A stretch of DNA of 29,880 nucleotides from Flavicella sp037132785 (GTDB lineage Bacteria; Bacteroidota; Bacteroidia; Flavobacteriales; Flavobacteriaceae), in contig NZ_JBAHZZ010000096.1 of the NCBI RefSeq assembly GCF_037132785.1, positions 1 through 29,880 of the forward strand, given 5' to 3'. Below are positions 17,523 through 25,318 of the stretch, in pieces; the stretch's first letter is position 1, and the number at the start of each line of letters is the position of its first letter. A program made the position numbers and the translations under genes. The notes below the pieces were generated by a model. That model made no database searches. It saw only the letters and a list, made by a program, of their open reading frames with translations, and had not been told where the DNA came from.

Positions 17523-18287
17523 ATGACCAATAACATTATCACAGAAGGAGAATTTACTTACAGTGAAGGCGGCGAAGGAAAAGCCATAGTTCTCCTACAC
17601 GGTTTAATGGGAACAACTAGTATGTTCGATAGAGTTTTCGAATATTTCGTCAACAATGGATACAGAGTTCTTGTACCTGAATTACCTATTTACAGCTTAC
17701 CACTGCTTAAGACAAATGTGAAACACTTTTCACAATTTATCAAACGATTTATTGAACACAAAAACTTAGATCGTCCTATCATAATAGGAAATTCATTAGG
17801 CGGACATATTGCATTATACATAACTAAAGACTACCCTGAAATAGTTAGTGATTTAGTGCTAACTGGAAGTTCTGGTTTATACGAAAATGCTATGGGTGAT
17901 AGTTACCCTAAAAGAGGAGATAGATCATATGTAAGAAAAAAAGCAGAAATGGTTTTCTACGATCCGAAAACGGCTACAGAATCGATGGTTGATGATCTTT
18001 TTGAGATTGTTAACGATAGAGGAAGCGTATTGAGGATACTTTCACTTGCCAGAAGTGCTATTAGACACAATATGGCTAAAGATTTACCAGATATGAAACT
18101 GGAAACATGCTTGGTCTGGGGAAAACAAGATGCCGTAACACCTCCAGAAGTTGCAGCTGATTTCAACAAATTAATGCCGAATTCAGAATTATTTTGGATT
18201 GATAAATGCGGTCATGCTCCAATGGCCGAGCATCCTGAACAATTCAACAAAATTGTTCATGACTGGATGATAAAACACAATATTTAA
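17523..18287 (+). CDS. Alpha/beta hydrolase
   Basis: A 254-residue alpha/beta-hydrolase-fold enzyme without signal peptide, so cytoplasmic. The oxyanion-loop motif is LLHGLMG (24-30). The nucleophile is S91 in the elbow GNSLGGH (89-95), the acid is D203 in GKQDAVTPP, and the histidine is H231 in CGHAPMAEHP, so the triad is complete. An ester or C-C bond hydrolase function is inferred; the substrate cannot be read from sequence. It is divergent from mraZ with its own promoter and terminator. I recall an alpha/beta hydrolase gene at this place, beside the dcw cluster and engB, in other flavobacteria. Confidence 0.9.
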   Translation: MTNNIITEGEFTYSEGGEGKAIVLLHGLMGTTSMFDRVFEYFVNNGYRVLVPELPIYSLPLLKTNVKHFSQFIKRFIEHKNLDRPIIIGNSLGGHIALYITKDYPEIVSDLVLTGSSGLYENAMGDSYPKRGDRSYVRKKAEMVFYDPKTATESMVDDLFEIVNDRGSVLRILSLARSAIRHNMAKDLPDMKLETCLVWGKQDAVTPPEVAADFNKLMPNSELFWIDKCGHAPMAEHPEQFNKIVHDWMIKHNI

Positions 18288-18294
18288 AACGAAC

Positions 18295-18334
18295 AAACAA
18301 GCACAAATTTTATTAAAATTTGTGCTTGTTTTTT
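18295..18334 (+). terminator. Strong rho-independent terminator between hydrolase and engB
   Basis: An odd palindrome of 18 bp per arm (AAACAAGCACAAATTTTA and its complement around one T) is followed by a T run (18326-18334). It stands 8 bp after the hydrolase stop and ends 12 bp before the engB ATG. Confidence 0.85.
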
Positions 18335-18346
18335 ATAAACATAGTT

Positions 18347-18955
18347 ATGAAAATCAAAACTGCTGCTTTTGAAATCAGTAATTCTGATGTTAAAAAATGC
18401 CCTAAAGAGCGCATCCCTGAGTATTCATTTATTGGGCGATCTAACGTAGGCAAATCTTCTTTGATTAACATGTTGACTAGCAACAGAAAACTAGCTAAAA
18501 CATCTGGAACACCAGGAAAAACACAATTGATCAATCATTTTAAAATAAATGACAATTGGTTTTTGGTAGATTTACCTGGTTATGGTTATGCTAGGGTTTC
18601 AAAAAAAGTAAAAAGAATTTTTCAATCTTTTATTAAAAATTATTTTTTACAGAGAGAGCAGCTAATTTGTTCTTTTGTTTTAATAGACTCTAGACACGAG
18701 CCACAAAGAATTGACATAGACTTTATGCAGTTTTTAGGAGAAAATAGAATTCCATTCTGCATTATTTTCACTAAGGCAGACAAATTATCTCCTACGGTCT
18801 TAAAAAGAAATATTGACACCTATAAAGAGAAATTATTAGCAGATTCTTGGGAAATATTCCCAAATTATTTTGTAACCTCCGCAACTTCAAAAAAAGGAAA
18901 AGATTCTGTCTTAGAGTTTATCGATAAAGTGAATCAAAATCTAAAACACGACTAA
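18347..18955 (+). CDS. engB: Ribosome-biogenesis GTP-binding protein EngB (YsxC/YihA)
   Basis: A 202-residue GTPase of the TrmE-Era-EngA-EngB branch, needed for assembly of the large ribosomal subunit. All G motifs are present: G1 GRSNVGKSS (30-38), G2 around T55 in TSGTPGKTQ, G3 DLPGYGYA (75-82), G4 TKAD (142-145) and G5 TSATSKKG (177-184). I chose the ATG at 18347, which gives the usual short N-terminus (MKIKTAAFEIS). An upstream TTG at 18320 lies inside the terminator hairpin and is rejected. Because that hairpin ends just before the start, expression must come from read-through or from a promoter within or before the hairpin. Confidence 0.95.
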   Translation: MKIKTAAFEISNSDVKKCPKERIPEYSFIGRSNVGKSSLINMLTSNRKLAKTSGTPGKTQLINHFKINDNWFLVDLPGYGYARVSKKVKRIFQSFIKNYFLQREQLICSFVLIDSRHEPQRIDIDFMQFLGENRIPFCIIFTKADKLSPTVLKRNIDTYKEKLLADSWEIFPNYFVTSATSKKGKDSVLEFIDKVNQNLKHD

Positions 18956-18972
18956 CAAACTAGCTTCTAATT

Positions 18973-19671
18973 TTGAAATCCTCAGCCAAAAACATCGATA
19001 TCCTTTTTGAAGACAATCATTTAATCATTGTTAACAAAAGAACTGGGGATTTGGTTCAAGGAGACAAAACAGGAGACACCCCATTAAACGACATCCTAAA
19101 AGAATACATCAAAGTAAAATACAATAAACCTGGAAATGTATATCTAGGAGTTGTACATCGTTTGGACAGACCTACAACTGGTATTGTTATTTTTGCAAAA
19201 ACATCAAAAGCATTAGAACGTTTGAATAAAATGCTCCGAGATAAAACCATCGACAAAACCTACTGGGCTGTAGTAAAAAACAAGCCATCAAAACCTTTAG
19301 ACACACTTGTCAACTATCTCCGAAAAAACCCAAAGAATAATAAAGCAACTGTTTTTAACAAAGAAACAAAAGACACCAAAAAGGCGATATTACACTACAA
19401 GACATTAAAAAGTCTAGATAATTACCACCTATTAGAAATAGATTTAGAAACAGGTAGACATCATCAAATTCGCGCTCAATTATCTAACATCAATTCTCCC
19501 ATTAAAGGAGATTTGAAATACGGTTTTAACAGAAGCAATAAAAATGCTGGTATTCATTTACATGCACGTAGAATTAATTTCATTCATCCTGTAAGTAAAG
19601 TGCCTATTGAAATAATTGCACCCACACCTAAAGACCCTATCTGGGACGCTTGTCATTTAACCAAGAATTGA
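18973..19671 (+). CDS. RluA-family RNA pseudouridine synthase
   Basis: A 232-residue pseudouridine synthase of the RluA/RluC/RluD family without an N-terminal S4 domain. The active-site motif HRLDRPTTG lies at 62-70 with catalytic D65. The later LEIDLETGRHHQIRAQL segment is also typical. Which uridine in rRNA or tRNA it modifies cannot be told. The start is TTG at 18973: an in-frame TAG at 18961 leaves only CTT, CTA, ATT and TTG as choices, and the first internal ATG would remove the active site. It follows engB by 17 bp and probably shares its transcript. Its last 19 bp overlap the end of ilvA on the other strand. Confidence 0.9.
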   Translation: MKSSAKNIDILFEDNHLIIVNKRTGDLVQGDKTGDTPLNDILKEYIKVKYNKPGNVYLGVVHRLDRPTTGIVIFAKTSKALERLNKMLRDKTIDKTYWAVVKNKPSKPLDTLVNYLRKNPKNNKATVFNKETKDTKKAILHYKTLKSLDNYHLLEIDLETGRHHQIRAQLSNINSPIKGDLKYGFNRSNKNAGIHLHARRINFIHPVSKVPIEIIAPTPKDPIWDACHLTKN

Positions 19672-20897
19672 AAAAGTTCTGGATTATCATTTAGGTACTC
19701 ACCTAAGAATCCTTTTTCCTTCATTCGTAAAAGTAAAGGTTTAAAATCTTCTTTATTCTTAAGTTCAATACCAACTATGGCAGAACCTTTATCTCTATTG
19801 TTTTTCTTAGTGTATTCAAAATATGTAATATCATCGTTTGAACCTAAAGCATCCACCACAAATTCCTTTAAAGCTCCTGCACGTTGCGGAAAACGAATGA
19901 TAAAATAATGCTTTAAACCTTTATGTAAAAGAGAACGTTCTTTCATCTCTTCCATTCGAGTAATATCATTATTCCCTCCGCTTACAATACAAACTACATT
20001 TTTCCCTTTTATTTCTTCTCTATACAAGTCTAAAGCAGTTATAGAGAGTGCCCCCGCAGGCTCAACAACCAAAGCATTTTCATTATACACTTTTAATATT
20101 GTAGAACAAACAGCCCCTTCAGAAACTGTATTCGCTTCATACAACAACTTTTTACAAATCTCAAAAGAAATATCACCCATTCGTTTTACTGCCGCACCGT
20201 CAACGAATCTCTCAATAGAATCTAAAGTAGTATTCACCCCCTTTTCTAAAGAGACATTTAAGGAAGGTGCTCCATCGGGTTCAATTCCGATAATTTTTGT
20301 CGAAGGACTTAATACATGAAATACACTAGAAACACCAGCTGCCAAACCACCACCGCCTACTGGAAGAAATAAATAATCAATAGATTCTTTAGTTTGATCT
20401 ATAATCTCTAAGCCTACAGTACCTTGACCGGCTATTACATCTAAATCATCAAAAGGATGTACAAATGTAGCTTTATTCTTTATGCAATATATAGAAGCTG
20501 CTTCATAACTAGCATCATAAGTATCGCCCACCAATACAACCTCCACATAAGATTGTCCAAACATATGAACTTGACCAATCTTTTGACTAGAAGTAGTGAT
20601 AGGCATAAAAACGACACATGGAACCTTTAGTTTTTGACAGGCAATAGCAACTCCTTGAGCATGGTTTCCCGCACTAGCACATACCACTCCGTTTTGTAAT
20701 TCTGTTTTACTAAGGTTTTTGATTCTATTGTAAGCACCTCTAATTTTGTAAGAACGGACTACTTGTAAATCCTCACGTTTAAAGGAAATAGTTGCGTCAT
20801 AATTTTTAGAATAATTCTCCATATAGTCCAAAGGTGTCCTTTGAACTACTTTTTTTATATTTTTCTGTGCTTTTAACACAGCTTCAATTTTGATCAT
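19653..20897 (-). CDS. ilvA: Threonine ammonia-lyase (threonine dehydratase) IlvA
   Basis: PLP-dependent enzyme (414 residues from this start) that deaminates threonine to 2-oxobutanoate, the first step toward isoleucine. The PLP lysine is K51 in SYKIRGAYN, the phosphate-binding loop is GGGGLAAG (181-188), and CASAGNHAQG (73-82) is typical of the fold. A single C-terminal ACT-like regulatory domain (about 327-414, GLKHYFIIRFPQRAGALKEF and after) points to the biosynthetic, feedback-controlled kind. I chose the ATG at 20897 because AAGGAAAA lies about 7 bp upstream. An in-frame ATG at 20927 would add ten residues and cannot be excluded. It is convergent with the pseudouridine synthase gene. 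Confidence 0.93.
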   Translation of the reverse strand: MIKIEAVLKAQKNIKKVVQRTPLDYMENYSKNYDATISFKREDLQVVRSYKIRGAYNRIKNLSKTELQNGVVCASAGNHAQGVAIACQKLKVPCVVFMPITTSSQKIGQVHMFGQSYVEVVLVGDTYDASYEAASIYCIKNKATFVHPFDDLDVIAGQGTVGLEIIDQTKESIDYLFLPVGGGGLAAGVSSVFHVLSPSTKIIGIEPDGAPSLNVSLEKGVNTTLDSIERFVDGAAVKRMGDISFEICKKLLYEANTVSEGAVCSTILKVYNENALVVEPAGALSITALDLYREEIKGKNVVCIVSGGNNDITRMEEMKERSLLHKGLKHYFIIRFPQRAGALKEFVVDALGSNDDITYFEYTKKNNRDKGSAIVGIELKNKEDFKPLLLRMKEKGFLGEYLNDNPELFQFLVK

Positions 20898-20938
20898 AAT
20901 ACTTTTCCTTTTAAATATAAAACTCATTTTTTCTTTTG

Positions 20939-20957
20939 TTCTTAGATAAACTAAGAA
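20939..20957 (-). promoter_or_regulatory. Small hairpin in the ilvA leader
   Basis: A perfect 7-bp stem (TTCTTAG and CTAAGAA) with a 5-nt loop lies about 40 bp upstream of the ilvA ATG. No T run follows, so it is not a terminator. Any role in regulation is a guess. Confidence 0.3.
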
Positions 20958-20979
20958 AGGCTTACTCCGAATGAAGTGA

Positions 20980-20987
20980 CAAAAATA
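20980..20987 (-). promoter_or_regulatory. Possible ilvA promoter, -7 box
   Basis: On the minus strand this reads TATTTTTG, matching TAnnTTTG, with a predicted leader of about 75 nt. No -33 TTG stands at the expected distance. The rest of the ~340-base gap between ilvA and ilvC holds only the ilvC terminator and AT-rich sequence. Confidence 0.35.
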
Positions 20988-21175
20988 AATTTCATGAGCT
21001 TTTTTTCTTGCTATAAAACAAAAGAGTCATATTCTAATCCTATAAAATAACTTTCCTTGGTATTCATTTAAGCCCTGAATTGTATCTGCTTTATACTTAT
21101 AAAACACACCTTATCTACCTGACTTCAAAAATAAGAAGATTGTTAAATAAATCATTAATTTTCTAATATTTAAAT

Positions 21176-21213
21176 AAAAAAAACCTAATAAACTTTAGAG
21201 TCTATCAGGCTTT
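21176..21213 (-). terminator. Rho-independent terminator after ilvC
   Basis: On the minus strand CCTGATAGACT pairs with AGTTTATTAGG (11 bp including three G-T pairs) around a 4-nt loop, and a run of eight T follows. It begins about 20 bp after the ilvC stop and would separate ilvC from ilvA transcription. Confidence 0.7.
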
Positions 21214-21233
21214 AGAATATTAAAAATATAAAA

Positions 21234-22706
21234 CTATACGATTTTTTTCATTGCTGTCATAGATTCTCTCAAGTATTCACCAATTTCCTCAACACCATGC
21301 TCTCTAATAGCAGCGTTAATCTCAATCAATTCTTTATTATCTACACCATTATCACCGTCGTTAAAAGGTTTTCCAATTAAATTAATTGATGTATTCTTAA
21401 CGTATTCAGCAATTAAAGGTTTTGCTGCATGATCAAACAAATAACATCCGTACTCTGCAGTATCAGAAATCACACTGTTCATTTCATATAATTTCTTTCT
21501 AGCGATTGTATTTGCAATTAATGGAGTTTCGTGTAACGACTCGTAGTATGCAGACTCATCAATAATTCCAGATTCAACCATTGCCTCAAAAGCCAACTCA
21601 ACACCAGATTTTACCATAGCAACCATTAGTACTCCATTGTCAAAATATTCTTGCTCAGAAATCTCAATATCAGCAGCAGCCGTTTTTTCAAAATTAGTAT
21701 CTCCTGTTGCAGCTCTCCAAGTCAATAAGTTTTTATCATCATTTGCCCAGTCTTCCATCATTGTTTTAGAGAAATGACCTGACATAATATCATCCATATG
21801 CTTTTGGAACAATGGACGCATGATATCTTTTAAATCTTCAGATGCTTTAAACGCAGCAATTTTTGCTGGGTTAGACAACCTGTCCATCATATTTGTAATA
21901 CCACCATATTTTAGAGCCTCAGTAATAGTTTCCCATCCGAATTGAACTAATTTAGAAGCATAACCTGCATCAACCCCTTCTTCAACCATTTTATCGAAAC
22001 ACAAGATAGAACCTGTCTGTAGCAATCCACAAAGGATTGTTTGCTCTCCCATTAAATCAGACTTAACCTCAGCAACAAAAGAAGATTTTAAAACTCCAGC
22101 AGTATGACCACCAGTTCCAACAGCATATGCTTTGGCATAATCCCATCCTTTTCCTTCTGGATCGTTCTCTGGATGAACAGCAATTAAAGTAGGCACTCCG
22201 AATCCTCTTTTGAATTCTTCCCTCACCTCTGATCCTGGTGACTTAGGCGCAACCATAATTACAGTAATATCTTTTCTTACTTGCATTCCTTCTTCAACTA
22301 TATTGAATCCATGAGAATAAGATAAAGTAGCTCCTTTTTTCATCAATGGCATCACTGCAGTTACCACAGCAGTATGCTGTTTGTCTGGAGTTAAATTGAT
22401 TAACAAATCAGCCGCAGGGATCATCTCTTCGTAAGTCCCTACTTCAAATCCATTTTCAGCTGCATTGATGTAAGATTGTCTTTTTTCAGTAATCGCAGCT
22501 GGCCTTAATGTATAAGACACATCTAATCCTGAATCTTTCATGTTTAACCCTTGGTTTAATCCTTGAGCTCCACATCCAATAATAACTATTTTTTTACCTT
22601 TCAACACTGCTACACCTCCATCAAAATCTGATTTTTCCATGAATTCACATTGTCCCAATTGTTCCAATTGCTCACGTAAAGAAAGTGTGTTAAAATAATT
22701 TGCCAT
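21234..22706 (-). CDS. ilvC: Ketol-acid reductoisomerase IlvC (class II, long form)
   Basis: NADPH-dependent enzyme (490 residues) of isoleucine and valine synthesis that isomerises and reduces acetolactate or acetohydroxybutyrate. The Rossmann motif is GCGAQG (44-49), and the metal-binding acids sit in SDLMGEQ (216-222: D217, E221). The length equals the long class II form of E. coli, with its duplicated C-terminal knotted domain, rather than the ~330-residue class I. I chose the ATG at 22706 (MANYFNTLSL), the standard beginning; the frame extends only to a TTG at 22766. No ilvD, ilvB or ilvN lies next to it, although I recall flavobacteria commonly keeping ilvD-ilvB-ilvN-ilvC-ilvA together. 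Confidence 0.95.
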   Translation of the reverse strand: MANYFNTLSLREQLEQLGQCEFMEKSDFDGGVAVLKGKKIVIIGCGAQGLNQGLNMKDSGLDVSYTLRPAAITEKRQSYINAAENGFEVGTYEEMIPAADLLINLTPDKQHTAVVTAVMPLMKKGATLSYSHGFNIVEEGMQVRKDITVIMVAPKSPGSEVREEFKRGFGVPTLIAVHPENDPEGKGWDYAKAYAVGTGGHTAGVLKSSFVAEVKSDLMGEQTILCGLLQTGSILCFDKMVEEGVDAGYASKLVQFGWETITEALKYGGITNMMDRLSNPAKIAAFKASEDLKDIMRPLFQKHMDDIMSGHFSKTMMEDWANDDKNLLTWRAATGDTNFEKTAAADIEISEQEYFDNGVLMVAMVKSGVELAFEAMVESGIIDESAYYESLHETPLIANTIARKKLYEMNSVISDTAEYGCYLFDHAAKPLIAEYVKNTSINLIGKPFNDGDNGVDNKELIEINAAIREHGVEEIGEYLRESMTAMKKIV

Positions 22707-22788
22707 TTTTCTTATGTTTGTTAATTTATTTAAAATTAAATGATTGCCCCAAATTGATTCAATCAATTATTATTTTTTATCCTGTTTA

Positions 22789-22796
22789 CAAAAATA
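22789..22796 (-). promoter_or_regulatory. Possible ilvC promoter, -7 box
   Basis: On the minus strand it reads TATTTTTG, an exact TAnnTTTG match, which would give a leader of about 75 nt before the ilvC ATG. I see no clear -33 TTG, only CTG at a plausible distance. Confidence 0.4.
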
Positions 22797-23157
22797 TAAA
22801 AACCTTTTTTTATTTCAGTATAAATCCACAAATATTGCACTGTTTTTTTTGAATACCACCTAAAGACTGGGTTCTAATTATATTGAAAAATTATTGAGTA
22901 TTTGTTTTATAAAAACAAGCCAAGAGATAAAACAACATTCCAGAATCTCCCTTTAGAAGTTCAAAACGGATTATTGACCGACTTACTCATATGCCAAAAA
23001 CCCTAAGGTAAGATTCTCAAAAGCAAGATAAGGTAGCGGTCTAGAAACGAGAGATAAATGAGAGTTCTAAAACATAAATAGACAACCGACTATGGCTACT
23101 ATAAAAATCACAAATCATACTGAACTGCACCTAATATCTGTGTTCATTTAGTCATAA
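22797..23157. other. Gene-free stretch between the Gre-like gene and ilvC
   Basis: About 360 bases with no supported gene. On the minus strand parts of it read as protein-like sequence (ESYLRVFGI, then FELLKGDSGMLFYLLA) broken by stops, which could be a decayed coding remnant or chance. I see no terminator after the Gre-like gene and no RNA gene. Confidence 0.45.
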
Positions 23158-23616
23158 CTACCAAATATTTAATATTTTAGTTTGACTTTCTTGAAACAAA
23201 AAAATATCATTTTTCACTTTCCCTAAAAGCAACTTTCCTATGGGAGATCCAGGAGAAATCACAAAATAGATTTCATTGTCTAGCTCAATTTTACCGACAC
23301 TAATTCCTATAAAATAATTAACGCTCTCCGTTTTTACAACTGAGCCTAAACTACCTGCTTCGCAAATTTTCGCCGAATTAATTTTTTCAACTACTAATTT
23401 CATTTGATCAACCTCACTCAATTGCTGTCCTGCTTTCTCCATTTCTAATTGCAGCATAGCCCTACCTGTTTCATGTTTATCTCCTGCAGAACTTTTAGAT
23501 TCAGACTCCAACGCTTCTTGATTTGATTGCACTGTCTTTAGAATCGTATTTAATTTCGATTTCACAAAGTCTGCACAAACAACCTTTAACCTTTCTTTTA
23601 CTTCTAACTTGGTCAT
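23158..23616 (-). CDS. GreA/GreB-like protein
   Basis: A 152-residue protein with the layout of transcript-cleavage factors: an N-terminal helical, coiled-coil half (about 1-82) and a C-terminal FKBP-like half. The tip between the two helices reads SSAGDKHETGRAMLQ (42-56); it resembles the Gre segment GDxxEN, with acidic D46 and E49 where Gre factors place the residues reaching the polymerase active site. The end carries SPIGKLLLGK (124-133), very close to the GreA C-terminal motif SPIGKALLGK. It may bind RNA polymerase in the secondary channel; cleavage activity is inferred. I recall relatives in flavobacteria annotated as 3-oxoacyl-ACP synthase, which nothing here supports. It starts 49 bp after the last sulfatase on the same strand, with TAATTTTG (23661-23668) as a possible own -7 box. 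Confidence 0.75.
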   Translation of the reverse strand: MTKLEVKERLKVVCADFVKSKLNTILKTVQSNQEALESESKSSAGDKHETGRAMLQLEMEKAGQQLSEVDQMKLVVEKINSAKICEAGSLGSVVKTESVNYFIGISVGKIELDNEIYFVISPGSPIGKLLLGKVKNDIFLFQESQTKILNIW

Positions 23617-23665
23617 TTAAAATCAAATTTAATTGTATATCTATTACGGGTTGTTTTTAGCAAAA

Positions 23666-25252
23666 TTATTTAAATTCGTGATAGAGATCCATCCAAGTTA
23701 GTTGCTTCCATTTTTCTTTAACAAAAGGTTGAGGAGTCCCATCAGTAGATCTGCCATTTTTAATAATCTCAGTAATTTTTTCCTTTAGTTTTTCCACAAT
23801 ATTAGGATATTTAAAATAGAGGTTTGTGGTTTCCCCTGGATCATTTTCCATATTGTATAACTCATATAATGCCTCTCCTTCTTTTGGTTCCACAACAACT
23901 GGTTTTAAAGAGCCTCCAGAACCTCTAAGCATATTCAATTTCCATTTTCCTTCTCTAATTGCAAAATGCCCTGTAATAGAATGGTGAATTACCGCTCTAT
24001 CTACAGTTGCGTCTTTGTTTTTCATCATTGGATACAAACTATAACTATCTTCTCCCTCATTATCAGCAAGTTCAACACCAATAATATCTGCAATGGTTGC
24101 TAAATAATCAGATTGACAAACAGGCTCATCTACTTTTAATCCCGCATTGATAGCATTTGGCCAACGCATTAAAAATGGAACTCTGTGTCCTCCTTCATAA
24201 ATATCTCTTTTTCCTCCTTTAAAATTCATACAACTATAATGTTGGTAAGTATCCCTTTGGTATTTATAATTACTCTCAGCCCCATTATCTGACGAAAAAA
24301 TAACCAAAGTGTTTTCTTCCAAACCATTTGCTTTTAAAGCATCTAAAACCTGTCCTACACGAAAGTCTGTTTCTTGCATAAAATCTCCATAATTTCCACA
24401 GTCACTTTTTCCTTGAAAATCAGGATGTGTACAATGAGGTAAATGTGGACTTGTTAAAGGAAAATACAAAAAGAAAGGCTTACCATTCTTTGCTTCACTT
24501 GAAGATTTATTAATATACTCAACCGCTTTATTAGCAAAAGTTTCTAATACCAGTTCATCATTAAATGACGGAGCAACTTCCACATAACCTCTACCGAGTT
24601 CTTTTTCATAAGGTGGAGTCATTCTATAAGTACGAGGAGTTATATTCATTTTCTTTTTTGTAAACAACGTCGGAGCATCCAATACTCGATCATTCTCTAA
24701 ATAAGTTAATATCCCGTAATTCATAGATGCAGAGATCCCAAAGAAATAGTCGAAACCTTTTTCAATAGGTCCATCTGTAAACGGCTTAGACCAGTCTCTT
24801 CCTTTTCCTTTTTCTCCTTCGAATTCCATTTGAAGATGCCACTTACCAATCATTGCTGTATTATAACCATTCTCTTTTAAAAGTGATGCAATAGTCGTTC
24901 TATCTTTCTCTATCAAACACGGTCCATCAGCACCTAAAACTCCTTTTTTCAACGAAGTCCTCCAACTATAACGCCCTGTTAACAAGGTATACCTAGAGGG
25001 AGTACATACTGCATCACTACTATGTCCATCAGTAAACACAACTCCTTCATTAGCCAACTTATCCATATTTGGAGTTTTAAATTTGGCATTTGGGTTAAGC
25101 GCACTTACATCACCAACTCCTTGGTCATCTGTATAAATAATAATGATGTTTGGTTTTTCATCTAGCTGATCATTTTCCTGAGCTAATAAGTTATTTACAT
25201 TGCTTATCAAACAGATTAGAAAAACTAAAAATTGAGGTATTATTTTTTTCAT
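23666..25252 (-). CDS. Secreted S1 sulfatase (CTPSR type)
   Basis: A 528-residue formylglycine-dependent sulfatase of the alkaline-phosphatase fold. An N-terminal signal peptide with hydrophobic core ILICLIS-like (about 5-20) and a likely cut after NNLLA (near 24) sends it to the periplasm or beyond. The metal motif TDDQGVGD is at 41-48. The modified cysteine is C83 in CTPSR, followed by YTLLTGRYSWRT. Other family marks are GKWHL and FSSDNGAESN. It differs clearly from the two upstream sulfatases and lacks their ~110-residue C-terminal extension. It is probably an exo-acting carbohydrate sulfatase; the substrate is not readable. It is the third of three sulfatase genes in transcription order, 66 bp after the second. 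Confidence 0.92.
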   Translation of the reverse strand: MKKIIPQFLVFLICLISNVNNLLAQENDQLDEKPNIIIIYTDDQGVGDVSALNPNAKFKTPNMDKLANEGVVFTDGHSSDAVCTPSRYTLLTGRYSWRTSLKKGVLGADGPCLIEKDRTTIASLLKENGYNTAMIGKWHLQMEFEGEKGKGRDWSKPFTDGPIEKGFDYFFGISASMNYGILTYLENDRVLDAPTLFTKKKMNITPRTYRMTPPYEKELGRGYVEVAPSFNDELVLETFANKAVEYINKSSSEAKNGKPFFLYFPLTSPHLPHCTHPDFQGKSDCGNYGDFMQETDFRVGQVLDALKANGLEENTLVIFSSDNGAESNYKYQRDTYQHYSCMNFKGGKRDIYEGGHRVPFLMRWPNAINAGLKVDEPVCQSDYLATIADIIGVELADNEGEDSYSLYPMMKNKDATVDRAVIHHSITGHFAIREGKWKLNMLRGSGGSLKPVVVEPKEGEALYELYNMENDPGETTNLYFKYPNIVEKLKEKITEIIKNGRSTDGTPQPFVKEKWKQLTWMDLYHEFK

Positions 25253-25318
25253 TTATATTTTATATTTATTTGTCAAAAACTATTAATCAACTACCTGTTT
25301 TATATAACAAAAAGTTTT

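Noticed and set aside
18320..18346. An upstream TTG start for engB
   Set aside because: It lies inside the terminator hairpin, and the ATG at 18347 gives the standard N-terminus.
22707..22766. A 20-residue N-terminal extension of IlvC from a TTG
   Set aside because: The ATG at 22706 gives the usual class II length and start, and the extension overlaps the likely leader.
22891..22938. A 15-codon minus-strand frame (MLFYLLACFYKTNTQ) upstream of ilvC as an attenuation leader peptide
   Set aside because: It has three Leu but no run of Ile, Val or Leu codons, and no terminator/antiterminator pair follows before ilvC.
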